Below, piece by piece: positions 1-9,023 of a stretch of 49,071 bases of DNA. Location: the NCBI GenBank assembly GCA_027578815.1, contig JANBTH010000037.1, positions 1 to 49,071 on the forward strand. Reading direction: 5' to 3'. The notes beneath the pieces are model-generated. The model was given only the letters and a program-made list of their open reading frames with translations. It was not told the origin of the DNA and did not search any database. Origin of the DNA: Coemansia sp. RSA 1804. Its lineage: Eukaryota; Kickxellomycota; Kickxellomycetes; Kickxellales; Kickxellaceae. The translations under genes and the position numbers were made by a program. How positions within the stretch are numbered: the first letter of the stretch is position 1; each line of letters begins with the position of its first letter.

Positions 1-179
1 TAACCGACAATCGGACCAAGCGGTGACTTCATATTGTAATCTACATCGTCGTTGTCCATATAAAACTTGCTGAACTGTGAATGTCGTGGAGACGGCTCCT
101 TTAGCTCAATGTGGGCCCATGCCTCCAAACAAAGGTAAAGTAGTGAAAATGTCGCACTTGCCAAAAATCCTAGAATCAT
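1..179 (-). CDS. secreted LPMO-like protein, 5' part only (runs off the left edge)
   Basis: The reading frame starts at ATG 179-177 and stays open to base 1, giving about 59 residues; the rest lies outside the window. Residues 1-22 form a hydrophobic signal peptide ending in ...EAWA. The next residue is His23, followed by IELKEPSPRHS. A histidine exposed by signal peptidase right after an Ala-x-Ala-like site, followed by a xxxPxPR segment, is the usual start of fungal lytic polysaccharide monooxygenases (AA11-like or related), where this His forms half of the copper-binding histidine brace. Such enzymes are secreted and oxidatively cleave chitin or related polysaccharides. The second brace histidine is off the window, so the family is inferred from the N-terminus only. 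The start is the only ATG giving a signal peptide. Confidence 0.6.
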   Translation of the reverse strand, partial: MILGFLASATFSLLYLCLEAWAHIELKEPSPRHSQFSKFYMDNDDVDYNMKSPLGPIVG

Positions 180-770
180 CTCTATTTGAAGGGATTGATG
201 GGAAGGAATATTTTGTCTTTTAAGAGTGTACTAGTAGCAGTAATAAGAGCACAAACAAAGTGTATACAGTTAGTTTAATAACAATGCTGTTTTAAACAAG
301 CAAAAAAGGATACAAGAGAAAGCCAAAAACCATCACCATCTTTATTGACGAGTGTCCTCCTTATTCAAGGACCAACTTTATTACATATTCTATATTTTTA
401 AAATATAAACAGCGGTAAAATATGAAAAACTTGATTGTTACTTTTATTTTATGAAAATGGCTTTACACGCATCACACATTCTTTTGAGATGTAGCTGGAT
501 TTAACGCATTCGTGTGTACCCCGCAACAGAAAACCTGGGGAAGTTGGTGCAAGATCCCGAATGTATCTTTTGTTTTGGAATTTTGGAAAAGCACCCCGTG
601 AAAACCGTGTGTGCCTGTTTAACAGAGAATGCAGATGCTCTAAGAAGTTGTAGCTCAATGTCCTCATAATGTTTTGATTAACTAATATAATTGGATATAC
701 ATAATAATTGAAAAATATAGACCTGGCTCCGGTTGAAGGAAACGTGGCAAGAAGCATCTATAGTAAATGG
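180..770. other. intergenic: LITAF 3' side and LPMO-like promoter
   Basis: Both neighbours are on the minus strand, so this stretch should hold the 3' UTR of the LITAF gene (high coordinates) and the promoter of the LPMO-like gene (low coordinates). It is AT-rich, notably around 370-460. A 102-codon minus-strand frame at 449-757 has no recognisable domain and I do not call it. No RNA gene or repeat seen. Confidence 0.5.
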
Positions 771-1304
771 TTATCGAGTGTGTTGGCGGTTCCGATGGCC
801 ACGACCAATCTTTCGACGACATTCTGGGCAATAGTGCATCTTTTGGTGAAGCCCGGGGATTATAAGAGGAATCCAGAAGAGCGGCCATGCGATGGCAGCA
901 ATCAAGAGCGCTGCTCCACCAGCCTTGTACCCAATGCGCCTTTTGACTTTAGTGTTGACGCGGGCATGGCACCACGGACATTCGACTACCTGAGAGTGCC
1001 TTCCAAGGCCATTTGCGGCGTTGGGACCTACAGGATTTGCCTGCGGATAGACGTCCCCGTCGTTTGGCGGTGCCATTAGATTGTGTATATGCGATCCATT
1101 GTTATAGTTGTCTGTGCTGGCACCGGAATGGCGCCCATTTGCAGAGAATGACGAGTAGCCGCCATTATTTCTCATTCCTGGGTCGCCATATACAGTCTGT
1201 CTGTATGTTGGTGGTGCAGCAGCAGCATTGGCATGTTCCCGTCTTTCGAGATCCTGCAAAGTAACGATGCCGCCTGTGGCAGGTCTCTGTATCTTGGAGG
1301 ACAT
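771..1304 (-). CDS. LITAF/SIMPLE-domain membrane-associated protein
   Basis: A 177-residue protein with the layout of the LITAF (LPS-induced TNF factor) family: a disordered Asn/Gly/Ser-rich N-terminal half with a PPTY motif at 31-34, a CPWC knuckle at 109-112, a hydrophobic stretch at about 130-151, and the closing HYCPEC knuckle at 157-162, followed by a basic tail. In this family the two CxxC pairs bind one zinc ion and the hydrophobic segment inserts as a hairpin into the cytosolic leaflet of endosome or lysosome membranes; PPxY binds WW domains of Nedd4-type ubiquitin ligases. The length is normal for the family. The start at 1304 is the first ATG of the frame. Its role in fungi is poorly known; endosomal sorting is inference. 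Confidence 0.85.
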   Translation of the reverse strand: MSSKIQRPATGGIVTLQDLERREHANAAAAPPTYRQTVYGDPGMRNNGGYSSFSANGRHSGASTDNYNNGSHIHNLMAPPNDGDVYPQANPVGPNAANGLGRHSQVVECPWCHARVNTKVKRRIGYKAGGAALLIAAIAWPLFWIPLIIPGLHQKMHYCPECRRKIGRGHRNRQHTR

Positions 1305-1892
1305 TTTCGATTAGCCCGGATGTACAAGGATACCGATATAATAATGGTCAACTGAACTATAGCGTTTAGAACTTGAGACTGAGATTGAATACACTTGTGT
1401 TGGGGAAAACCTTTGGAAGCAAAAATAAAAAAGAAAGAAAGAATATAAACAGTCAAAGCGGCCAGGAGATTATGTCAATATGCACTAGCTTTATCTGGAC
1501 AATATGGAATTTTATATAGTCGAGATTCGATTGAAAACTATTGACCATTACAAAGCTTGCTCAAATTGTCTTGCATTGGTGGCTAATGGACGAGATTGAA
1601 GTATGAACAACACAAGCAAATCACATGGTGGGGAGGCCCCACATCTTTTAATGTGCTTGCGTTTTGTGGATGTGCCCAGGCGCTCGCCACAAATACCCCT
1701 TGTCGCATGAACGGCATTTCTTGCATTGCAAATAAAATACAGCTTCACGTTCTTTTAGGAAAGAAGACAACATTTCTGCTTGGAACTGGAGAAATATATA
1801 TTACACATGCACAACATCTATGCCAACTCCCCAAAGATGACAAACAGGACCAAAAACAAAGAGGAGCAGAAAGACAAACCAACAAAACACGC
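1305..1892. other. intergenic: PLK4 3' side and LITAF promoter
   Basis: Lies between two minus-strand genes. On the minus strand there is a CT-rich tract around 1420-1445 and a TATA-like TATATAA near 1513-1520, about 210 bases upstream of the LITAF start; either could belong to the LITAF promoter. No gene or RNA recognised. Confidence 0.4.
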
Positions 1893-4800
1893 CTAAATTC
1901 CAAGGCCCATGAGCCCAAGGAACTGCGGGAGCCAGGTAAGCCGCTCTTTGACACGGGCAGGCATCGAGTGATCAAACGGCAGATCCGAGTACTCGGCAGT
2001 ATCGTCCTTGTACGTAGCAATCTGGTCCTTTACTTTGACAAGGATACGGCAGCCGTCGCAGAAAAGAATGGTGATTGCATAGTCATCGGCGCCCCTCCCC
2101 TCGGCAGCCAAGCACCAGCCAACCTCCGGAATAAAGCATGCACCTTGGAATGTCTGTTGTGCCAGCAGAAACGCCATGTCTCCGCCATTGCTGCCTCCAA
2201 GCATCGCGGGCGTGCGCAAAACCATCCCAGGCGTCTGCATCGGATTGTTAGGGTGGCCACCACCACCAGGCGCCAGTGCAATTGGCGTTGGGTGGGACGT
2301 CTTGTTGAACTCCTCTACAAGCCGAGTGATGGGGCCCAGATTGAGCTGGCGCGTAGGCGTGTCGTTGACAGTCCGCTGGTCAAGCATGTGGGCGCCCCAC
2401 TGCTGCCTTCGCTCTTGCACTCCGCGGACATTGTTGCCTCTCGGCCTTTTGCTGCGCATGGGTGGCGAGTCCAGAATCAGGTCATAGTCGTCATCGGCTT
2501 CCGGGCGGTGGCGATGGTGTTGCTCGCCAATGGGCGGGACACGCGGCAAAGCGGCGGCCGGATCAATGCTCTGCTGGCGTGTCGACCTAGCGTTGTTCCC
2601 CAAGCTAGCAATGACTGTAGTAGACCCTGCTGTATTCGACACACTCATTGGCATTGCGGACTGCCGCAAGGCGCCGTTTGGTCTTGTAGCCGCCACTCCC
2701 CCGCCTCTTCCAGCCAAAAGAAGCCCAGCCTGGTGATGACGATGGTGATTGTGATGGCGTGTCTCAGCCGTGTGTCTTTCGTCCAGCTGGTTGAGGCGTC
2801 TCTCCAGGCCTGGCGGAACGTAGTCCAGATCAGCGGTAATGTCCCATTCCCACGAAAGATCTACTGGATACTGGATACTGCCGTCATAGTTATCGTGCTC
2901 AGACCCGTCTTCCTCGAACCCGCGCAAAACCCCATCAAAGTCAAGAACCCTGCGCAGCGCCTCCTTTGCGTGGTCCAGGATTCCCTTGATCTTTCCTGGG
3001 ACTTTGGCATCCACAGAATCGACTCGGCGTCTTCCGTTAGCGTACTCCCCGCGGCTGTTCCGAGCCAACGACAGATCGCTCATATCCATTGCTAAATCAT
3101 CCATGTTGCGGTTGTCATGACCACGTCGGTGACGGCTGCGACGGAAAGGATTGTCCGGCAAGGGGAACTCATCAGCCAGCAGCGGAATCTTCTGGATCTC
3201 GTTGGGCAGATCCTGTTTGGACGGAATCTCCACAACGGCCTCAAGTTTCTTGCGTGACAACTCCACCTTAATCCCGTTGAAAAAGCTAAACTTGAAAGAA
3301 GCCTGTGGTGAGTCCTCAAACAGCCAGCCCTTTCCTTGCGATGTAGAAATCTTGATCCGCTTTTGCTGGGAAAGCAGGAAATCAACGCATCGACAGGCCA
3401 TGCGCACCGGCTTGGAAACTCGCTCGGGAAGCGATGCCAGATCCCACGCGTATATCCGATACGCTGATTCAGAACAAAGAGAGTCGATATGTAAAGGTCG
3501 TTTGAACTCATATATTTCTCTCAGCTGCTCGCTCATTGCCACCACCATGGGTACAGTAGTTAAATCCAGAACCAAAAGATGATCTGCCCGCAGATACACT
3601 TTCCCGGTCTTCATTGCGCGCTTGAGCGGCGGCAGTCTGCGTGTTGTGAATGCCTCGAGATCCACGCAAGTCGGAGATGCGGTAGCCGTGGCCGAGGCTG
3701 AAGCAGCTGCTGTCTTTTTGGCTGTGTTGCCTGTCTTACTGTATGGGCCGTCGCCACCCGGTGCGCCAATATGGCTGTAATGTTGATTGCCCTCGATGTC
3801 TTTGCCAGAAGCCCTTTTGTTTGCATACTCTAGCCCAGCCGTTGACTGCGGACGGTTGTTAAAGTACTCTGTCTGTGGAGGCTCCGCTGACGCTCTGGAG
3901 CGCCTATCCACTCCCTGTCTCACTAGACGTTGGCCATCGACAGGGAGCTCTGGATGGCGGGGAGGAAGAATCCGGTCTGGGTATTTGAGATCGCCAAGCT
4001 CTCTATCTCTGCGCTCCAGAAGCCCAATCTTGTGGGTCTGTTCCGAGCTCTGCTTCAACTGCGACAGCGTGGGGAGCCTGACAGTAGGAAGCTTGGAGCT
4101 GAAGAACGGATGCGACAGGAGCTCCTGGCTCCGGATCCGCTGCCCCGGGTCGATCCGCAACAGCGCATAAACAAGATTGCGCGTTTCAGATGATGATGAC
4201 CGAGGAAGACTGATACGTGATACCACATGTTCGGTGATCCTGTTGACTCCGCGAAAAGGGTGCGTCCCTGTGAGAAGGGTGACCATCAGACATCCAAGCG
4301 CCCAGATGTCGGATTCAAAGCCATAGGGCTGGCGTGCCATTATCTCTGGCGAGATGTAGCTCGGGGTGCCACACATTGTTGTGGGCTCCATCGAGTCATC
4401 ATCGATTCGTGTGGCCAACCCAAAGTCACCAACCTTGACTGTCATGTTCTGCGACAGCAGGATGTTTGCTAACTTCAGATCGCGATGCAGCACGCCGCTC
4501 GAGTGCAGGTGAGCCACAGCCGCTGCCACCTGCTTAATCACATACCGGGTCTCAGCCTCGCTCAGCACCGCAAGCTCGCCACCGCTTCCTGCTTGCTGGC
4601 TGTGGTGCAATTGCTTTCTTGCTGATGGATCCCCCGTGACTTGGATATACCGCTGCCGCAGGTACTTCCACAAGTCCGTGCGCTCGCAATACTCCATCAC
4701 CAAGTACACAAACCGGTCATCCTCAAACGAGTCGTACATGTGCACTACGGACGGATGTGCTAATGACTCGTGGATAGCCACCTCTGTAGCAAGCCGCACC

Positions 4801-5165
4801 TCCGCTGCGCTATCCTTGAGCGCCCGCTTGTCCACTACTTTGATTGCCACATATCCGTTGGCGTCTGGCCCTAATGAGTATAGCTGTGGATCGCGTGGTT
4901 GCGCCTTGTACACTTTGCCAAAGCCTCCACGACCAATCCGCTCCCAATTAACAAAGTCTCTAGAGCTCAACACCTGTCCATCTCCAGAACCATTAGCTTT
5001 AGGCTCAAGTTGCTCAAACGCCAGTCGCTGGGCCTGACTCTCGGCTGTTGCATAGTAATTTGCATTGGGTGACTGGTAAACCCCATCGCTATGACTGTAT
5101 GGACGCGACTTCCTTCCATACTGTGCCGACAGCCTTCGATATGTCGGATGTTGCCGCAGATACAT
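1893..5165 (-). CDS. PLK4: PLK4/SAK-like Polo kinase with cryptic polo boxes and C-terminal PB3
   Basis: A 1,090-residue Ser/Thr kinase. The kinase domain spans about 71-360: glycine loop GRGGFG (79-84), VAIK lysine 109, HRDLKLAN (Asp229), DFG (Asp247), and the activation segment CGTPSYISPEI followed by GFESDIWALGC, which reads as PLK4 rather than PLK1/Cdc5. At about 515-670 a region resembles the PLK4 cryptic polo boxes, with the hallmark EDSPQASF...FFNGIKVE. The last 100 residues resemble polo box 3: an EVGW motif, then FCDG, then LPFDHSMPARVKERL. In animals PLK4 triggers centriole duplication. The linker of about 300 residues between them is low-complexity and His/Asn-rich. The start is the first ATG (5165); an upstream exon is possible because an AG precedes it. 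Dikarya are known to carry only the PLK1-type Cdc5/Plo1. Confidence 0.85.
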   Translation of the reverse strand: MYLRQHPTYRRLSAQYGRKSRPYSHSDGVYQSPNANYYATAESQAQRLAFEQLEPKANGSGDGQVLSSRDFVNWERIGRGGFGKVYKAQPRDPQLYSLGPDANGYVAIKVVDKRALKDSAAEVRLATEVAIHESLAHPSVVHMYDSFEDDRFVYLVMEYCERTDLWKYLRQRYIQVTGDPSARKQLHHSQQAGSGGELAVLSEAETRYVIKQVAAAVAHLHSSGVLHRDLKLANILLSQNMTVKVGDFGLATRIDDDSMEPTTMCGTPSYISPEIMARQPYGFESDIWALGCLMVTLLTGTHPFRGVNRITEHVVSRISLPRSSSSETRNLVYALLRIDPGQRIRSQELLSHPFFSSKLPTVRLPTLSQLKQSSEQTHKIGLLERRDRELGDLKYPDRILPPRHPELPVDGQRLVRQGVDRRSRASAEPPQTEYFNNRPQSTAGLEYANKRASGKDIEGNQHYSHIGAPGGDGPYSKTGNTAKKTAAASASATATASPTCVDLEAFTTRRLPPLKRAMKTGKVYLRADHLLVLDLTTVPMVVAMSEQLREIYEFKRPLHIDSLCSESAYRIYAWDLASLPERVSKPVRMACRCVDFLLSQQKRIKISTSQGKGWLFEDSPQASFKFSFFNGIKVELSRKKLEAVVEIPSKQDLPNEIQKIPLLADEFPLPDNPFRRSRHRRGHDNRNMDDLAMDMSDLSLARNSRGEYANGRRRVDSVDAKVPGKIKGILDHAKEALRRVLDFDGVLRGFEEDGSEHDNYDGSIQYPVDLSWEWDITADLDYVPPGLERRLNQLDERHTAETRHHNHHRHHQAGLLLAGRGGGVAATRPNGALRQSAMPMSVSNTAGSTTVIASLGNNARSTRQQSIDPAAALPRVPPIGEQHHRHRPEADDDYDLILDSPPMRSKRPRGNNVRGVQERRQQWGAHMLDQRTVNDTPTRQLNLGPITRLVEEFNKTSHPTPIALAPGGGGHPNNPMQTPGMVLRTPAMLGGSNGGDMAFLLAQQTFQGACFIPEVGWCLAAEGRGADDYAITILFCDGCRILVKVKDQIATYKDDTAEYSDLPFDHSMPARVKERLTWLPQFLGLMGLGI

Positions 5166-5481
5166 TACTGATATGTAGGTACAAGAACAATATGAAAGTG
5201 CAAATTGACAAGGGTTTTTCAAAAATCAACATCAAAAATAATAAAAACAAAATCCTTTAGCAAATGCTGAGGAAAAACAAAAGAAAAACCTTGATCGAAA
5301 AGAATAAAAGTGTTTACCACTTTAAACAACGTTTTATGGTAAACAAGACATCATTGCTATCACGAGAAATAGAAAATCTAATTATCGCTCATTTTTCACT
5401 TGAAACATATCAATACGATATGCTGGACATGTAATCGCTAGACAGACAGTATAAACACGAGCAGCCAGCAAACATTAGAGC
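5166..5481. other. intergenic: upstream of PLK4, downstream of PEX12
   Basis: 316 bases between two minus-strand genes, very A-rich on the plus strand (T-rich in the transcribed direction) at about 5220-5310, as expected for a fungal pyrimidine-rich promoter. It may hold an unrecognised short first exon of the PLK4-like gene. Nothing else seen. Confidence 0.4.
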
Positions 5482-6609
5482 TTAAACATCAGCATACAGC
5501 TTGCGAATCCCAGCAGATTCTGCCTTGACAAGCGTCACAGGGCATGTGCCGTTCTCAGAGACGTGCTTATGAATGCAAGGATAGCAAAAGACATATCCTG
5601 AAGGCGCCATAGCAGGGTTCGTGCGTGGCATTCGACATAGCGGACAAACGGGCTGGTCTTCTGGCACAGCAACGCCGTCGGGGTGCGGCTTCAGCGGCAT
5701 TGGTGGTGGTGGAATGGGATCCTTCCGTATTTTCTTGTGAAAGTCGGAGCGGTACCACCACTCCAGAAAGCGGTAGAAAAAAATAGACAGCGGCAGAAGC
5801 ACCTTTAGGAAATCCAGTCCTCCCGTCAGCATCCGAGCAACAAGATTTCGTGTGAAGCGGAGCACTGATCCGTTGGAGGGTGCTGAAAGGCTGCTTTTTG
5901 GTACGCCACGAGTTTCCATTGCTCGATAGTCTGCAGCGCTGAGACGCCGTACCTTTAAGCCAAGCACGTGAAGCCATGGCGAGTTGTAGTCTGTGTGGTC
6001 AAACATGTAGGCAATGTAGTATAGAGCCGTCGCCATGTGGTAGATAAAGTTGGCGTGAGGATAGTGGCACTTGAAAAGCCTCTTTAGAACCTCCTTTGCA
6101 GCTGTGAATTTGCGATGCAAATTGCTACTGTCAGCTCCTGGTGTCCTGGGCTCGCCCCCTACACTGAATGCCGTATGGGAGAACTCTGAGCCAAGCAGAC
6201 GTGCCGCTTCACCGCCACTTACGCGCTCATAATACTGGTCTAGGCGATTCTTGACAAGGGGTAAGCCAACCAAGAACGCCAGAGATCCCCACTTATCTGC
6301 CCGAGTGAGCGAGTTGCTGCCATGTATCTTGTGCGTACGTACTCGCTTGTACCCGTAGAAATGTTCTGTAAATGAACCACCATAGTTGCGGAGATAGTGA
6401 CGTTCAACGAGAAGCATCAATGCAGCATAGGCCTCCTCGTGCCAGTTAAGGATCCGAATCAAATAACGTGGGTACCTGTGCGCGTACACCGACGTAACAT
6501 GGCGCAAAGCCGGTTCCAGCAACTCACCCATCTTGTGTTGGGCCACAATCTCAAACAATGATGGTTTGCCAGCGTCGCCGCCGCTTAACATATCGCTCAT
6601 AAACTCCAT
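5482..6609 (-). CDS. PEX12: peroxisome assembly protein 12 (RING E3 subunit)
   Basis: PEX12 is one of three RING subunits (PEX2, PEX10, PEX12) of the peroxisomal membrane ubiquitin-ligase channel that monoubiquitinates the import receptor PEX5 for recycling. The 375-residue product has the family start, a MEFMSDMLSGGDAGKPSLFE segment; a Pex2/Pex12 membrane domain over about 25-290 with hydrophobic segments (for example around FLKVLLPLSIFFYRFLEWWY); and a degenerate C-terminal RING at 322-361 with CPLC, GYVFCYPC and TCP, lacking some zinc ligands as in other PEX12 proteins. I chose ATG 6609 because it matches the family N-terminus; an ATG 14 codons upstream adds only an unconserved lead. It is divergent from the PROPPIN gene. 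Confidence 0.93.
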   Translation of the reverse strand: MEFMSDMLSGGDAGKPSLFEIVAQHKMGELLEPALRHVTSVYAHRYPRYLIRILNWHEEAYAALMLLVERHYLRNYGGSFTEHFYGYKRVRTHKIHGSNSLTRADKWGSLAFLVGLPLVKNRLDQYYERVSGGEAARLLGSEFSHTAFSVGGEPRTPGADSSNLHRKFTAAKEVLKRLFKCHYPHANFIYHMATALYYIAYMFDHTDYNSPWLHVLGLKVRRLSAADYRAMETRGVPKSSLSAPSNGSVLRFTRNLVARMLTGGLDFLKVLLPLSIFFYRFLEWWYRSDFHKKIRKDPIPPPPMPLKPHPDGVAVPEDQPVCPLCRMPRTNPAMAPSGYVFCYPCIHKHVSENGTCPVTLVKAESAGIRKLYADV

Positions 6610-7322
6610 TCTGCAGTGTGGATTATCTTTACGCTTGGTTTCCAGTAGCACAGATTCGCATCAATATTTCAGCATCTGATGGTGGCAAAAGAAAAGATGT
6701 GTGGTGGTTGCTAAAAAAGAAAGAAAAAGTTATGCTGAAACTAGAGAAATTACCATGTCTGATCTGGATTATAAGGCTCTTGTCCCACTCCCAATGGTTA
6801 TACGTTCCCAAACAAATCACATGACTGTGGTATTCTTTCCATTCAACAATATCCCAGCCATGTTATCAACCCCAGCATTGGTGTTTTTGTTGGTGTGTTT
6901 AACTGTCCAAAACACGAGCAAAGAGAATCTGGCAAAGATTGAGGAAGCAGGCAGTCTGATCAGCTCAGTTACCTTGCGTGGGCTCCGTCATGGATGGGGT
7001 CATCGAGTGAAGCCTTTCTAGAGCCAGAAAATTTGTCACGTGGATAACGTCATCAGTGATGCGGTTTTGTCCGCTGGAAAGGGAAAAACGAGCTTTTCAC
7101 AATGTTACGTTCTTTTTCTTTAATCTCAGCTTTCCTGCCCTTGTGTCCTTTTTACTTTTCACCTATGCTTCTTTTCACCTTGTTACTTTCAATTTGATGG
7201 TATTGTCTTTTATTTCTGCATCCAACATTCCCCCTCTTATTTTATGCTTTTTGTTTTACACCAAACGCGGTGTTAGAATCTCTCTTCGTCCTTTTTGCCG
7301 CTGTGCTACGGATTTGTAAAGA
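6610..7322. promoter_or_regulatory. divergent promoter region PEX12 / PROPPIN
   Basis: A 713-base gene-free stretch between two diverging starts. The right part, about 7100-7320, is strongly pyrimidine-rich on the plus strand, as expected for the 5' UTR and promoter of the PROPPIN gene. An open frame of 106 codons at 6701-7021 (+) has no recognisable domain and I leave it out. No RNA gene seen. Confidence 0.5.
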
Positions 7323-8813
7323 ATGAATGTCGGTCGTACTGTGCCCCGTGTTGGTGCAGGTGCTCAGGAAGGCTATGCTCCTGAGCTCTTGTATGCGACA
7401 TTCAACCAGGATTACGGCTGCTTTGCAATTGGGACGCAAACTGGTTTTAGAATCTTCAACAGCGACCCGTACAAGGAGAAAATGAGACGAGGTAAAAATG
7501 AAGCAAAAAGCACCAATCGTCTTTGGGGTATCGAGTGTAGACATGTTTTGCTCATTCTATCAATATCAATAGCCCTAGGCTAATTTGTCTTTACGGTCTC
7601 TTTTCCAACACCAAAGGATACTAACTCTAACACTTTTGAAAGGGAGAAAAAGAAATAATATTTTGTCTTTTGTGCCATGCATTCTGTAGAGTTCAAAGAC
7701 GGAGGTATTGGTATTGTGGCCATGCTCTACAGGTCAAACTATCTTGCCTTTGTTGGTGGCGGCCGCAATCCCAGGTTCCCTCCAAATCAGGTTATGCTTT
7801 GGGACGATGCTAGCTCAAAAATCATTGCGGAGCTTGAGTTCCGGTCGGATGTTCTTAATGTACAACTGCAGCGTGGCCGCATCGTGGTTGCCCAGCGCAA
7901 CAAGTGCATTATATGCTCGCTTGAGACAAAACCCCGTCACCTGCATGCCTTTGAAACAGCAGATAACGACCGTGGAGTCATAGCAATTAGCAGCAGTAGC
8001 GAGAGTGGTATTCTGGCGTTTCCTGGCAGACAAAAGGGTCATATTCAGATTGTCGACCTCCATTCTTGTGTCAGTCTGTCTTCGGGACAACAAGGACCCG
8101 CAGGTGTATCTGCCACACACCCAGAGCCTGCAGCAAATGTCCAGCGCTCTCGTTCACGAATCAAGGGCAGTTTTTCTGCCGAAGGGCCAAATGGTCTGCA
8201 GGACTCTGCTCAGCCGGGTGCACTTGCACATCCTACAAACATAAATATAATTGCAGCGCATGCCACCTCGATCAGCGCTCTTGCTGTAAGCTTTGATGGA
8301 GCAATGGTGGCAAGCGCAAGCGAAAAGGGCACTCTTATACGCATATTTGATACCATGAGCGGCAGACTTCTCCACGAGCTCCGCAGAGGTGTTGACCGCG
8401 CTGATATATATAGCATTGCATTCAGTCCGGATGGCTCAAAGTTGTGTGTGTCATCCGATAAGGGTACAGTGCATATTTTTAATCTCGACTATAAGCCAAA
8501 CCCTGAGCAGCACATGCCGTCTGGTGCCGCTATGTCTTCGGGTGGCAACGTCGGTCCTACATCTGTTGGCGGGAACGGGGGATCAAACAAGCAATCCATG
8601 TTTAAATTTATGAAAGATCTTTTGCCCAAATATTTTTCCTCCGAATGGTCGTTTACACACTTTCGTGTTGCCAACGAGGTGCGGTGTATATGTGGGTTTG
8701 GAAATGAGCGAAACAGCGTGGTTGTGCTTTGTGCAGATGGCACCGCCCAGAAGTACTCGTTTGACTCATACCGCGGCAATTGTGTCAGAGAGTGGTATCG
8801 AAGATTCATTTAG
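7323..8813 (+). CDS. HSV2: WIPI3/HSV2-type PROPPIN (WD40 phosphoinositide-binding autophagy protein)
   Basis: Two exons: 7323-7491 and 7690-8813, together 430 residues. Joining them gives SDPYKEKMRREFKDGGIGIV, a family-conserved stretch, so the junction is well supported; the 198-base intron has donor GTAAAA, a perfect TACTAAC at 7619-7625 and acceptor TGTAG. PROPPINs are seven-bladed propellers that bind PI3P and PI(3,5)P2 at the autophagosome precursor and vacuole through an (F/L)RRG motif; here it is LRRG at 287-290. The blade preceding it (ASEKGTLIRIFD) and the C-terminal PKYFSSEWSFTHF are close to animal WIPI3/WDR45B and yeast Hsv2 rather than Atg18. A low-complexity Gly/Asn loop lies just before the last blade. 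Confidence 0.92.
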
Positions 8814-9023
8814 GTAATCAAACCTATTACACATCAGATGCGCCCATACTTGATATCTTTAACCTTCAGTGATTGTTTCATCAAGAAGGAAAGGGGGATT
8901 TTCCCTTTTCAGAATTTTTTTACACTTTAATACTATATTATTTTCAATCGTCTCATACTTTGCTTTGTCTTTATATACATTTCTTTATTCTCATACCAAA
9001 AGTCTTAAAACAGAGGGCTTCCA

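Noticed and set aside
449..757. 102-codon minus-strand frame in the LITAF-LPMO gap
   Set aside because: No domain, no signal peptide and no conserved motif; most likely 3' UTR of the LITAF gene.
1596..3095. 499-codon plus-strand open frame antisense to PLK4
   Set aside because: It overlaps the C-terminal coding part of the PLK4-like gene in the opposite direction, has no recognisable domain, and its composition follows from the codons of the real gene.
6701..7021. 106-codon plus-strand frame in the PEX12-PROPPIN gap
   Set aside because: No recognisable features, and it sits in a divergent promoter region.
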